From: Clostridium tepidum
GTDB taxonomy: Bacteria; Bacillota; Clostridia; Clostridiales; Clostridiaceae
Direction: 5' to 3'
Length of the DNA stretch: 64,000 nucleotides
NCBI RefSeq assembly: GCF_002008345.1
Contig: NZ_MRAE01000014.1
Coordinates: 1-64,000, forward strand
The first letter of the stretch is position 1, and each line of letters begins with the position of its first letter. Both the position numbers and the translations under genes were made by a program. Below the pieces are notes generated by a model. The model worked only from the letters and a program-made list of their open reading frames with translations. It ran no database searches and was not told the origin of the DNA. Positions 8,145 to 16,789 of this stretch are shown here, piece after piece.

Positions 8145-9974
8145 ATGAGCTTATTTGTTAGAAATGACATTAGAAATGTAGCGATAATTGCTCACGTTGA
8201 CCACGGTAAGACAACACTTGTAGATGCGCTTTTAAGACAAAGCCACGTTTTTAGAGACAATGAAAAAATAGAAGAAAGAGTTATGGACTCTAATGACATA
8301 GAAAAAGAGAGAGGAATAACTATATTATCTAAGAATACTGCAGTAAATTATAATGGTATTAAGATAAATATAGTAGATACTCCTGGCCATGCAGACTTTG
8401 GTGGAGAAGTTGAACGTGTACTAAAAATGGTAGATAGTGTTTTATTAGTAGTTGATTCATATGAAGGGGCTATGCCACAAACAAAATTTGTTACTAAAAA
8501 AGCTTTAGAACTTAATCTTAAACCAATAGTAGTAATAAATAAAATTGATAAGCCAGATGGTAGACCAGAAGAAGTTTTAGATGAAATTTTTGATTTGTTT
8601 GTAGAACTTGGAGCTAATGATGAACAATTAGATTTTCCAGTAATATATTGTTCTGCTAGAGATGGTATAGCTAAAAATGAAATGGAAGATGTATCAGAAA
8701 ATATGGAGCCTTTATTTGAAGCTATAGTTAAAAATGTTAAATCTCCAGAAGGTTATATAGATAAGCCACTTCAAATGTTGGTAACTACTATAGATTATAA
8801 CGAATATGTAGGTAAAATAGGTATCGGTAAGATTGAAAGAGGATGTGTAAAGAAAAACCAACAAGTAGCTTTAATAAGAAAAGACGGAAAAGTAGAAAAT
8901 GTAAAAATATCATCCTTATATGTTTATGATGGTTTAGCAAGGGTAGAAACAGAGGAAGCAAAACTGGGAGATATAGTAGCTGTGGCAGGTATACCAGATA
9001 TTAATATAGGTGAAACTGTAGCGGATGTTAATGAACCAGAAGCTCTTCCTTTTGTAGAGATAGATGAACCTACATTAAGCATGAATTTTATGGTTAATGA
9101 TTCTCCTTTTGCAGGACAAGATGGTAAATTTGTTACATCAAGACATTTAAGAGACAGACTTATAAAGGAATTAGAGACTAATGTAAGTTTAAGAGTGGAA
9201 GAAACAGATAGAGCAGAATGTTTTAAAGTAAGTGGAAGAGGAGAACTTCATTTATCTGTATTAATAGAAACTATGAGAAGAGAAGGATATGAATTCCAAG
9301 TTTCAAAACCAACAGTTATATTTAAAGAAGAAAATGGTAAAAAATTGGAACCTATAGAAAGATTAACTATAGATGTACCGGAAGAATTTATGGGTGTAGT
9401 TATGGAAAAATTAGGACCAAGAAAAGCAGAGATGATTAACATGACTTCAGCTATAAATGGTTATACAAGATTAGAATTTAAAATACCAGCAAGAGGATTA
9501 ATAGGGTTTAGAAATGAATTTATGACTGATACAAAGGGTAATGGTATAATGAATCATGTATTAGATGGTTATGAACCATATAAGGGAGAAATACCTGAAA
9601 GATCAAGAGGATCATTAGTGGTATTTGAATCAGGAGAAGCTATAACATATGGATTGTTTAATGCTCAAGAAAGAGGAATACTATTTTTAGAACCTGGAAC
9701 ACCAGTATATGCAGGAATGATAGCTGGACAATGTTCTAGAACAGGTGATATAGATGTTAATGTATGTAAAAAGAAACATTTATCAAACACTAGATCTTCA
9801 GGTGCTGATGAAGCATTAAAGTTAGTTCCAGTAACAAAAATGTCTTTAGAAGAATCTCTTGAATTTATTGCATCTGATGAATTAGTAGAAGTTACTCCAA
9901 AAAATATAAGAATGAGAAAGAAAATATTAGATTCAGAATTAAGAAGAAAAGCTACAATAAGAAAAAATAAATAA
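8145..9974 (+). CDS. typA: Translational GTPase TypA/BipA
   Basis: A 609-residue ribosome-binding GTPase of the EF-G family, used in 50S assembly and stress or cold growth in other bacteria. The G domain shows G1 AHVDHGKTT at about residues 17-25, the switch GITI, DTPGHADF, and NKIDKP near 128-133. Domain II, the EF-G-like domains III and V, and the TypA-specific C-terminal domain (PARGLIGFRNEF, NTRSSGADEALKL) follow. Length is normal. The ATG at 8145 follows AGGAGG. The long leader contains a foldable segment. A strong hairpin follows the stop codon. Confidence 0.97.
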   Translation: MSLFVRNDIRNVAIIAHVDHGKTTLVDALLRQSHVFRDNEKIEERVMDSNDIEKERGITILSKNTAVNYNGIKINIVDTPGHADFGGEVERVLKMVDSVLLVVDSYEGAMPQTKFVTKKALELNLKPIVVINKIDKPDGRPEEVLDEIFDLFVELGANDEQLDFPVIYCSARDGIAKNEMEDVSENMEPLFEAIVKNVKSPEGYIDKPLQMLVTTIDYNEYVGKIGIGKIERGCVKKNQQVALIRKDGKVENVKISSLYVYDGLARVETEEAKLGDIVAVAGIPDINIGETVADVNEPEALPFVEIDEPTLSMNFMVNDSPFAGQDGKFVTSRHLRDRLIKELETNVSLRVEETDRAECFKVSGRGELHLSVLIETMRREGYEFQVSKPTVIFKEENGKKLEPIERLTIDVPEEFMGVVMEKLGPRKAEMINMTSAINGYTRLEFKIPARGLIGFRNEFMTDTKGNGIMNHVLDGYEPYKGEIPERSRGSLVVFESGEAITYGLFNAQERGILFLEPGTPVYAGMIAGQCSRTGDIDVNVCKKKHLSNTRSSGADEALKLVPVTKMSLEESLEFIASDELVEVTPKNIRMRKKILDSELRRKATIRKNK

Positions 9975-9989
9975 GCACTATAATTCTAA

Positions 9990-10020
9990 ACGAACAACTA
10001 GCGTAGAGCTGGTTGTTTGT
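9990..10020 (+). terminator. Strong stem-loop between typA and mltG
   Basis: A 13-bp stem (9990-10002 with 10008-10020, two G-U pairs) and a 5-base loop. There is no real T-run, only CTATATT, so it may be a weak terminator or an mRNA-stabilising 3' hairpin of typA. Confidence 0.6.
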
Positions 10021-10047
10021 CTATATTAACCTATGGGTGGTGATTTT

Positions 10048-11079
10048 ATGAATAATAAAAATAGGCTAATTATTTTATTAATGTCTATAGTTTTATTAGT
10101 AGCGGTTGGGTTTGTATCTATCAAATATTATGACAGAAAAATTTTGAAAGCTCCGTTAAAATCAAAAGAAAATGAAGTTGTTAATATTACAGTAGACAAA
10201 GATCAAAATTTAGATGATGTTATAGATAATATGGATAAGCAAGGAAAAATCAAAAGTAAAAGAGTATTAAAAAATTATATTAAGAAAGTACAAGCACCTC
10301 AAAAAGTAGTACCGGGAGAATATGTATTTTCTTCTAATTTAAATGCTTACGATCTATTACTCAATTTAAAAAAAGGTATATATGATAATAGACCTATAAA
10401 AGTTACTATCCCAGAAGGGTATAATATAGATGAAATAGGAAATAAGTTAGAAAAACAGGGAATAATAAAAAAAGAAGATTTTATAAAAAGTGTAAAACAA
10501 TACAAAATTCCTTCTTTTATAAAAGTAGATAACAATAGAAAATATCCATTAGAAGGATATTTATTCCCAGATACTTATGAATTTTTCAAAGGTATGTCAG
10601 GGGATAAAATAATAGATAAGATGTTAGATAGGTTTAAATATGTTATTAAAGAAATAGAAAAAGAAAATAATTTAAAAATTAAAGATAATGACATAGATGA
10701 ATTAATTAATATGGCATCTGTTATAGAAAAAGAGGCTGAAAAAAATGATGAAAGAGGTAAAGTAGCATCTGTATTTTATAATAGAATAGATAAAAAAATG
10801 AAAATGGAATCTTGTGCTACAGTATTGTATGCCTTAGGATACCACAAAGATAAATTATATTATAAAGACTTAAAAATAAAGTCTCCCTATAATACTTATT
10901 TAAACACAGGATTACCTATAGGACCTATATGTTCTCCAGGTAAAAATTCCATAAAAGCAGCACTGAATCCAGAAAAAACAGACTATTTGTATTTTGTTTC
11001 TAAGAATGATGGGACACATTATTTTACAAAGGATTATAAGGAGTTTTTAAAAGTTAAAAAAGAAACTCAAGGAGATTAA
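10048..11079 (+). CDS. mltG: Endolytic murein transglycosylase MltG
   Basis: A 343-residue membrane-anchored YceG/MltG protein that cleaves nascent glycan strands and limits their length. An N-terminal membrane helix covers roughly residues 4-24. A LysM-like region follows, and then the YceG catalytic domain with YPLEGYLFPDTYEF and ASVIEKEA, which includes the probable catalytic Glu. The C-terminal part contains the conserved INTYLNTGLPIGPI-like stretch (here YNTYLNTGLPIGPI). I chose ATG 10048 because GGGTGGTGAT sits correctly before it; the upstream ATG at 10033 lies inside that region. It belongs to the mltG-trmR-trhP-udk cluster also known from Bacillus. Confidence 0.94.
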   Translation: MNNKNRLIILLMSIVLLVAVGFVSIKYYDRKILKAPLKSKENEVVNITVDKDQNLDDVIDNMDKQGKIKSKRVLKNYIKKVQAPQKVVPGEYVFSSNLNAYDLLLNLKKGIYDNRPIKVTIPEGYNIDEIGNKLEKQGIIKKEDFIKSVKQYKIPSFIKVDNNRKYPLEGYLFPDTYEFFKGMSGDKIIDKMLDRFKYVIKEIEKENNLKIKDNDIDELINMASVIEKEAEKNDERGKVASVFYNRIDKKMKMESCATVLYALGYHKDKLYYKDLKIKSPYNTYLNTGLPIGPICSPGKNSIKAALNPEKTDYLYFVSKNDGTHYFTKDYKEFLKVKKETQGD

Positions 11080-11092
11080 TATATTTTGCTGC

Positions 11093-11130
11093 AGGTGACC
11101 TATTATAAATTTTAAGTTAAAAGGTCACCT
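11093..11130. repeat. Inverted repeat AGGTGACCT/AGGTCACCT upstream of trmR
   Basis: Perfect 9-base arms at 11093-11101 and 11122-11130 with a 20-base AT-rich loop. There is no clean T-run, so a weak terminator or protein-binding site are both possible. Confidence 0.55.
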
Positions 11131-11162
11131 TATATATTATTAATTTAAAATTGGAGGTAAAT

Positions 11163-11819
11163 ATGAGCAAAGTAGCCTATGATTATATAGAAAAATATAT
11201 AAGGGAGCTTATACCAGAAAATAAAGGAGCATTAAAGGAACTAGAAGATTATGCAAAAGAAAATTCTGTTCCAATAATACATAAAGAAGTGGCTAATTTT
11301 TTAGAATTTATGATAAGTTTAAAAAAACCTAAAAAGATACTTGAGTTAGGCACAGCCATAGGATACTCTTCAATATTTATGAGTTTAAGTTCAAAGGAAG
11401 AATGTGAAATTACTACCATTGAGCGTGATGATAAAATGATTGAAATTGCAAAGAATAATATTGAAAGATATGGCTTTAAAGATAAAATAAAAATTATTCA
11501 AGGGGATTGTCTAGAAATTCTTAAAAATTTAGAAGATAAGTATGATATGATTTTTATGGATGCGGGAAAAGGACATTATAATGAATTTTTACCTTATTGT
11601 TTAAAGCTTTTAAATAAAGAAGGAATTATAATAGCAGATAATGTACTTTTTAGAGGTATGGTAGCTAATGATGAATTAGTTATAAGAAGAAAAATAACCA
11701 TAGTTAAAAGAATGAGAAAATATATGAATATGATAAGTGATAAGAAAAATTTTATAACTTCAATTATACCTATGGGAGATGGAATTGCTATAACTAAAAG
11801 GAGGAACGAGGATGCTTAA
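11163..11819 (+). CDS. trmR: O-methyltransferase, probable tRNA 5-hydroxyuridine methyltransferase TrmR
   Basis: A 218-residue class I SAM-dependent methyltransferase of the caffeoyl-CoA/catechol O-methyltransferase type. The SAM motif I is LELGTAIGYSS near residues 62-72, an acidic TTIERDDKMIE follows, and the metal-binding region reads MDAGKGHY then IADNVL. B. subtilis TrmR (YrrM) sits between mltG and U32-family genes and methylates 5-hydroxyuridine 34 to 5-methoxyuridine in tRNAs. The same neighbourhood here makes that role likely. The ATG at 11163 is chosen because GGAGGT (11153-11158) precedes it; the TTG at 11151 overlaps that site. It overlaps the next gene by 8 bases, suggesting translational coupling. 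Confidence 0.85.
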   Translation: MSKVAYDYIEKYIRELIPENKGALKELEDYAKENSVPIIHKEVANFLEFMISLKKPKKILELGTAIGYSSIFMSLSSKEECEITTIERDDKMIEIAKNNIERYGFKDKIKIIQGDCLEILKNLEDKYDMIFMDAGKGHYNEFLPYCLKLLNKEGIIIADNVLFRGMVANDELVIRRKITIVKRMRKYMNMISDKKNFITSIIPMGDGIAITKRRNEDA

Positions 11820-13038
11820 TATAAAAAAACCAGAACTTTTAGCTCCAGCAGGAAATTTAGAAAAATTAAAAACAGCTATAAACTTTGGGGCAGACGCAGT
11901 TTATTTAGGTGGAAGCAAATTAAACTTAAGAGCTTTTGCGGACAATTTTACTGATGATGAGCTTCAAGAGGGAATAAAATATGCTCATGATAGAGGGAGA
12001 AAGGTTTATGTTACAATAAATGTTTTCCCACGTAATGAAGATTTTAATGGATTAGAAGAATATTTAAAAAAGTTATATGAATTTAATGTAGATGCTATAA
12101 TAGTTTCAGATCCAGGAATTATCATGACTGGAATAGAAACAGTACCTAACTTAGAAATACATTTAAGTACTCAAGCAAATACAGTTAATTTTAAAACTAT
12201 AAATTTTTGGTATAAACAAGGTGTTAAAAGAACTGTATTAGCAAGAGAATTAACTTTAGAAGAAATAAAGACTATAAGAGAAAAAATAGATCCAGATTGT
12301 GAGTTAGAAGCCTTTGTTCATGGTTCTATGTGTATGTCTTATTCTGGTAGATGTCTTTTATCTAATTATATGACAGGAAGAGATTCTAATAGGGGAGCTT
12401 GTGCGCAACCTTGTAGATATAAATATTATTTAATGGAAGAAAAAAGAGAGGGAGAATATTTCCCTGTAATTGAAGATGATAAGGGAACTTATATAATGAA
12501 TTCAAAAGATATGTGTATGATAAAACACATACCAGAGTTAGTTCAAAGTGGAATAGATTCTTTTAAGATAGAAGGAAGAATGAAAAGTTCTTTTTATGTA
12601 GCCACAGTAGTTAAAGCTTACAGGGAAGCTATAGATACATATTTTGATGATCCAGAGAACTATGTTTTTAAAGAAAGATGGATGGATTATTTGGAAAAAG
12701 CTAGTCACAGAGCATATTTTACAGGGTTTTATTTTAATGAACCTAATAAACAGTTGCATGAATCTTCTTCATATATTAGAACCTGTGATATTGTTGGTAT
12801 TGTAAAAGAATTTAATGAAGAAACCATGGAGGCTATAGTAGAGCAAAGAAATAAAGTATTAGATGGAGATAAATTAGAAGTTTTAAGACCAGAGGGGCCT
12901 ATATTTAAAATAAACACATCTAATATGAGAGACAAAAATGATAATAAAATAGAATCTGCTCCTTCAGCTCAGATGATATTTAAAATTAATACAGATAAAG
13001 TTTTAAAAGAAAATGATATTCTTATAAAAAATAAGTAA
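11812..13038 (+). CDS. trhP: Peptidase U32 family protein, probable tRNA uridine(34) hydroxylase TrhP
   Basis: A 408-residue U32-family protein starting ELLAPAGNLEKLKTAINFGADAVY in spirit (residues 5-28). The conserved Cys-rich block lies around residues 170-200 (GSMCMSYSGRC, then GACAQPCRY), which fits iron-sulfur binding. SFKIEGRMKS follows near 245. U32 proteins TrhP of E. coli and TrhP1/TrhP2 of Bacillus make 5-hydroxyuridine at tRNA position 34 from prephenate-derived chemistry. The gene overlaps trmR, whose product acts on that hydroxyl group, so a mo5U pathway is the best reading. Only one U32 gene is seen here, whereas Bacillus has two adjacent ones. ATG 11812 follows AAGGAGG. Confidence 0.82.
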   Translation: MLNIKKPELLAPAGNLEKLKTAINFGADAVYLGGSKLNLRAFADNFTDDELQEGIKYAHDRGRKVYVTINVFPRNEDFNGLEEYLKKLYEFNVDAIIVSDPGIIMTGIETVPNLEIHLSTQANTVNFKTINFWYKQGVKRTVLARELTLEEIKTIREKIDPDCELEAFVHGSMCMSYSGRCLLSNYMTGRDSNRGACAQPCRYKYYLMEEKREGEYFPVIEDDKGTYIMNSKDMCMIKHIPELVQSGIDSFKIEGRMKSSFYVATVVKAYREAIDTYFDDPENYVFKERWMDYLEKASHRAYFTGFYFNEPNKQLHESSSYIRTCDIVGIVKEFNEETMEAIVEQRNKVLDGDKLEVLRPEGPIFKINTSNMRDKNDNKIESAPSAQMIFKINTDKVLKENDILIKNK

Positions 13039-13181
13039 AATATATTATGTATAAATATATAAAAATAAAGTATTTAAAGTATATAAAAGTATACAAATAG
13101 TATGTTATAAAAATAAATTTTATTATACATAAGACAATTATTCAACATTTAATAAAAACTAGAAAATAAGGGGGAAAACTG

Positions 13182-13802
13182 ATGAAACGCCCAGTGTTGA
13201 TAGGTATAACTGGAGGTACTGGTTCAGGAAAAAGTACCATAGCTAAAGAAATATATAATAAATTTGATGAAGCTTGTATTGCTATGATACAGCAGGATTC
13301 TTATTATAAAGACCAAAGCGATGTACCGTTTGAAGAAAGATGCAAAAAAAATTATGATCATCCAGATGCTTTTGATAATGAACTTTTAATAGAGCATTTA
13401 AACGATTTGTTAAATTTAAATACTATAGAGAAACCTATTTATGACTTTGAAACTCATAATAGAAAAAAAGAAACTGAAAAAGTGGAACCTAGGGATATTG
13501 TAATTTTAGAAGGTATTTTAGTGCTTCAAGATCCAAAGGTTAGAGAATTATTAGATATAAAGATATATGTAGATACAGATGCAGATGTAAGAATAGTAAG
13601 AAGACTTTTAAGAGATATAAATGAAAGAGGAAGAACTGTAGATTCAGTTATAGATCAATACTTATCTGTTGTAAGACCAATGCATATGCAATTTATAGAG
13701 CCATCGAAGAGATATGCGGATATAATAATCCCAGAGGGAGGCCATAATAGAGTTGCAATAGATATGATGGTAGCAAACATAAAACATTTGCTACAAAAAT
13801 AG
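13182..13802 (+). CDS. udk: Uridine kinase
   Basis: A 206-residue cytoplasmic uridine/cytidine kinase that phosphorylates uridine and cytidine to UMP and CMP in pyrimidine salvage. The P-loop GGTGSGKST is at residues 10-18. QDSYYKD follows near 38, YDHPDAFD near 59-66, YDFETHNR near 86, and the lid region [13 protein letters not shown] near 145. Length matches Bacillus Udk. The ATG at 13182 follows AAGGGGGA. It closes the mltG-trmR-trhP-udk cluster, but a 143-base AT-rich gap separates it from trhP. Confidence 0.96.
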   Translation: MKRPVLIGITGGTGSGKSTIAKEIYNKFDEACIAMIQQDSYYKDQSDVPFEERCKKNYDHPDAFDNELLIEHLNDLLNLNTIEKPIYDFETHNRKKETEKVEPRDIVILEGILVLQDPKVRELLDIKIYVDTDADVRIVRRLLRDINERGRTVDSVIDQYLSVVRPMHMQFIEPSKRYADIIIPEGGHNRVAIDMMVANIKHLLQK

Positions 13803-13805
13803 AAT

Positions 13806-13888
13806 ATGTTGAAATTTGAATATAGAAGCTGGAGTAAACAGAGAAACAGTTATAAAATACAAAAATTGAACATGTTCAAATTTGAATA
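13806..13888. repeat. Direct repeat of a 17-base element, second copy overlapping a 14-base palindrome
   Basis: ATGTTGAAATTTGAATA (13806-13822) recurs as ATGTTCAAATTTGAATA (13872-13888), 16 of 17 bases identical. The second copy overlaps the perfect palindrome TTGAACATGTTCAA (13866-13879). It lies between udk and the penicillin-binding protein gene. This looks like a pair of regulator sites, but no regulator can be named. Confidence 0.5.
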
Positions 13889-13904
13889 ATAAAAAAATTA
13901 GAAT

Positions 13905-13949
13905 AAAACACCTTGTTTTGGTTATAATTTAGCTAAGATGAGGTGTTTT
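13905..13949 (+). promoter_or_regulatory. Hairpin pairing with the ribosome-binding site of the penicillin-binding protein gene
   Basis: AAAACACCT (13905-13913) is complementary to AGGTGTTTT (13941-13949), and the second arm contains the GAGGTG ribosome-binding site of the ATG at 13954. The loop is 27 bases. The hairpin could hide the site or, with the Ts that follow, act as a weak udk terminator. Confidence 0.5.
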
Positions 13950-13953
13950 TATC

Positions 13954-15624
13954 ATGAGATATATAGAGAAGAAAAGGTCTTATAAAATATTGCTATTATT
14001 TATGGTTATATTTTTGTTTCTTATATATAGAATGGTTAAATTTCAGATTTTTGATGCAGAAAAGTTAACTAGCATGGCAGAATCCCAATATGCATATGAA
14101 GAAGAAATAAAAGACAATAAATATAAGCTATTAGATAGTAAAGGTAATGACTTGCTAAAATATAAAGATAAATATTATGCTGTTTTGGTTCCTAGTGCTT
14201 TTAAAGATAACAAAGAGGAAAAAGATGAGGAAAAGTTATTAACAATAATGTATATTTTAAGAAATTATAATGAAAAATATGATATAACTAAAAATCAGTC
14301 CATAGATAATAGCGGTAAGAACTATTATGAAATAGACAAAATGACTTATGAAAAGTTAAAGGAAATAAAAGGTGTAAAAGGATTTTATGTATACAAAAAA
14401 CAAGAGGTGGATAAAAATATAAACGATAAAAAGGAATCTTGGAAATTAGAAAATATGCTATTAAATCCTTATAAAAATGATCAAAAAACTTTTAAGGATA
14501 AAGAATCTTTAGAAATGAGAATATACAATAAAGTAAAAGATAATAAAGCACCTAAGATAATGTATAAAAAGGATTTAGAGGGAGTAATTATATCAGAAAA
14601 AATAGAAGAATCTAAATCTAATATAAATCCTAAGCTTACATTAGATTCTGAAATTCAAGATAGTATAAGAAAGGTTTTAAATAAGAAAGAGTATAAAGAG
14701 TTTGGGCAAATTGGTGTTATACTCTCAGAAGCAGATTCAGGAAAAATACGTGCTATGGTGCAAAAGGATGAAACATTGCCTAATACGAATATAGGTGCTG
14801 CAACTCAAAATGGTTTTCCACCAGGATCAATATTAAAAATAATAACAGAAGAAGCCGCACTGGAAAATAACAAAGTATCATTAAATGACGGATTTAAATG
14901 TACTGGAGAGTTTGAAAATAATAAAAAAGGAACCCATGGAAGTCTTAGTACAAAAGAAGCTTTTATAGTTTCTTGCAATGATATATTTTCACAAATAGGA
15001 AGAGAGACAGGATTTGATAATATTAATAATATAATTAAAAAGCATGGTATGTATAGTAAAGTATTAAATTTACATTATGAACAGCAAGGAGCTATTCAAT
15101 TAGAAAAAGGGAAAAAACCAAATTTAAGTGATGGTACCTTATCATTAGTATCTTTTGGTCAGCTTATTAGAATAACCCCCATAGAAGCAATATCTGTGGT
15201 AAGCACTGTAGTAAATAATGGTGTTTATGTTAAACCTTACATATTGGAAGCTTTTGTAGATGATAAAAATAATACGGTAGAAGAATTTAATACTATAAAA
15301 GAACAAATTATAGGAACTTATTCTGCCAATAATTTAAAGGAGCAAATGAAAGAAGTTGTAAAAAGAGGAACAGGTACTTTAACTTATGATCCTAACATAG
15401 AAATTGGAGGAAAAACTGGTACTAATGAAAGGCAAGAGATTAATGCTGAAGGTAAAATAGAAAAGCTTTCAGATGCTTGGTTTGTAGGATTTTTTAAAGA
15501 AAATAATAAGTATTATACTATGGTAGTGTTTATACCTACTATAAAAACAAAAGGTGAAAGTGCTGGTACTACTGCGGTTCCTATATTTTATGATATAGTT
15601 AAAGAAATAAAAAATTCAATTTAA
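13954..15624 (+). CDS. Class B penicillin-binding protein (peptidoglycan D,D-transpeptidase)
   Basis: A 556-residue single-pass membrane protein that cross-links peptidoglycan outside the membrane. A basic start and one membrane helix (about residues 10-27) precede a pedestal region (to about 230). The transpeptidase domain follows, with SxxK at Ser292-Lys295, SxN at Ser340-Asn342 and KTGT at 487-490, so all three active-site motifs are intact. No glycosyltransferase domain is present. The gene lies directly upstream of sigK, so a spore cortex or sporulation-specific role is possible but not shown. The ribosome-binding site GAGGTG lies in a possible hairpin arm, suggesting translational control. 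Confidence 0.92.
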   Translation: MRYIEKKRSYKILLLFMVIFLFLIYRMVKFQIFDAEKLTSMAESQYAYEEEIKDNKYKLLDSKGNDLLKYKDKYYAVLVPSAFKDNKEEKDEEKLLTIMYILRNYNEKYDITKNQSIDNSGKNYYEIDKMTYEKLKEIKGVKGFYVYKKQEVDKNINDKKESWKLENMLLNPYKNDQKTFKDKESLEMRIYNKVKDNKAPKIMYKKDLEGVIISEKIEESKSNINPKLTLDSEIQDSIRKVLNKKEYKEFGQIGVILSEADSGKIRAMVQKDETLPNTNIGAATQNGFPPGSILKIITEEAALENNKVSLNDGFKCTGEFENNKKGTHGSLSTKEAFIVSCNDIFSQIGRETGFDNINNIIKKHGMYSKVLNLHYEQQGAIQLEKGKKPNLSDGTLSLVSFGQLIRITPIEAISVVSTVVNNGVYVKPYILEAFVDDKNNTVEEFNTIKEQIIGTYSANNLKEQMKEVVKRGTGTLTYDPNIEIGGKTGTNERQEINAEGKIEKLSDAWFVGFFKENNKYYTMVVFIPTIKTKGESAGTTAVPIFYDIVKEIKNSI

Positions 15625-15683
15625 TTTGCATAAAGAATAAAATATATATTTACTTTTAAAAAAGAGCTTATAAAAACTTTTAG

Positions 15684-15720
15684 GTTGTTGATAAATGTAT
15701 TTTGTCAACAGCTTTTTATT
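15684..15720 (+). terminator. Terminator after the penicillin-binding protein gene
   Basis: GTTGTTGATAAA (15684-15695) pairs with TTTGTCAACAGC (15701-15712) through two G-U pairs, followed by TTTTTATT. Confidence 0.8.
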
Positions 15721-15959
15721 TATTTTTGATGCATAAAGGGGTAAAGTATTTTTTATTTATCTAAAATAGTTTTGCTTTGCAAATTTCTTTTAAGATTAAA
15801 AATAAAAAGAAAATATAAGAGAATTATAAAAGTTTACATTATAGATAGATATTAAAAATATTATATTTTAATATATGATAGAAAATATATTTTTAAATGT
15901 GCAACTAGTACAAGCTTATTGAATAGTATATTAATAAGCACTATTAGGAGGAGCAGCTT
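15721..15959. other. AT-rich leader/promoter region of sigK
   Basis: No coding frame. A small hairpin, GCTTATT (15914-15920) with AATAAGC (15933-15939), sits just before the ribosome-binding site of sigK. I looked for sigma-E or sigma-K promoter elements and did not find a pair good enough to report. Confidence 0.45.
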
Positions 15960-16667
15960 GTGTTCTTTTTTAGTTACTTATGGGATGTACTAGGAAGTGC
16001 ATTGCTTTTAACAGGATATGTTACAGGAAATGCTTCTTTCCCAAAACCGCTAAGTGATGAGGAAGAAAAGTATTATTTAGATAGGTTAAAAAAAGGTGAT
16101 CCCTTAGCAAAAGATGTTTTGGTAGAAAGAAATTTAAGATTAGTGGCGCACATAGTAAAAAAATATTCTTATCCAGGAAAAGATATTGATGATCTAATAT
16201 CTATAGGAACTGTAGGACTTATAAAAGCTATAGACTCCTTTGATAATTCAAAGGGTACTAGGCTTGCCACTTATGCAGCAAGATGTATAGAAAATGAAAT
16301 ATTAATGCTCATAAGAAATAATAAAAAAACTAAAGGTGAGGTATATCTTCAAGATCCTATAGGTGTGGATAAAGAAGGAAATGAAATTTCGCTTATGGAT
16401 ATATTAAGTAGCGACGAGGATTCCATAATAGAAATAGTTTCTACAAAAATAGAGGTAAAAAAGCTATATGGTAAAATAGAAACCTGCCTTAAAGGTAGGG
16501 AGAAAAAGGTTATTCAAATGAGATATGGATTAAAGGATGGAAGACCTAGAACTCAAAGAGAAATAGCTGGTATACTAAATATATCTAGATCTTACGTTTC
16601 ACGTATAGAAAAAAAAGCCCTTAAAAAACTTTACAAAGAATTAAATTATCATAAAAATATTCAATAA
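15960..16667 (+). CDS. sigK: RNA polymerase sporulation sigma factor, pro-sigma-K
   Basis: A 235-residue sigma-70 family factor that directs late mother-cell transcription. The first 20 or so residues are hydrophobic (FFFSYLWDVLGSALLL), the membrane-tethering pro-sequence removed by SpoIVFB in Bacillus. Then come FPKPLS, region 2 ([44 protein letters not shown]) and region 4 (TQREIAGILNISRSYVSRIEKKAL). The IGTVGLIK and KGEV...DPIG sequences separate sigma-K from sigma-E. The gene is one uninterrupted frame; there is no skin-type insertion of the kind known in B. subtilis and C. difficile. The GTG at 15960 follows AGGAGG. A perfect terminator follows. Confidence 0.95.
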   Translation: MFFFSYLWDVLGSALLLTGYVTGNASFPKPLSDEEEKYYLDRLKKGDPLAKDVLVERNLRLVAHIVKKYSYPGKDIDDLISIGTVGLIKAIDSFDNSKGTRLATYAARCIENEILMLIRNNKKTKGEVYLQDPIGVDKEGNEISLMDILSSDEDSIIEIVSTKIEVKKLYGKIETCLKGREKKVIQMRYGLKDGRPRTQREIAGILNISRSYVSRIEKKALKKLYKELNYHKNIQ

Positions 16668-16673
16668 AACTAT

Positions 16674-16719
16674 AAAGAATTAAGAATTTTATACATATAA
16701 GATTATTCTTAATTCTTTT
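16674..16719. terminator. Terminator after sigK
   Basis: A perfect 14-bp stem, AAAGAATTAAGAAT (16674-16687) with ATTCTTAATTCTTT (16705-16718), and a T/A-rich tail. Confidence 0.8.
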
Positions 16720-16789
16720 CTTTGTTTTATAGCATAAGATTCTTTACAGAAAATTTATAATCGTTATAATATAAATCAGGAGGGTTTAA

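Noticed and set aside
13045-13132. 10-base inverted repeat TTATGTATAA / TTATACATAA between trhP and udk
   Set aside because: Arms are 68 bases apart in nearly pure AT sequence, so a chance match is likely.
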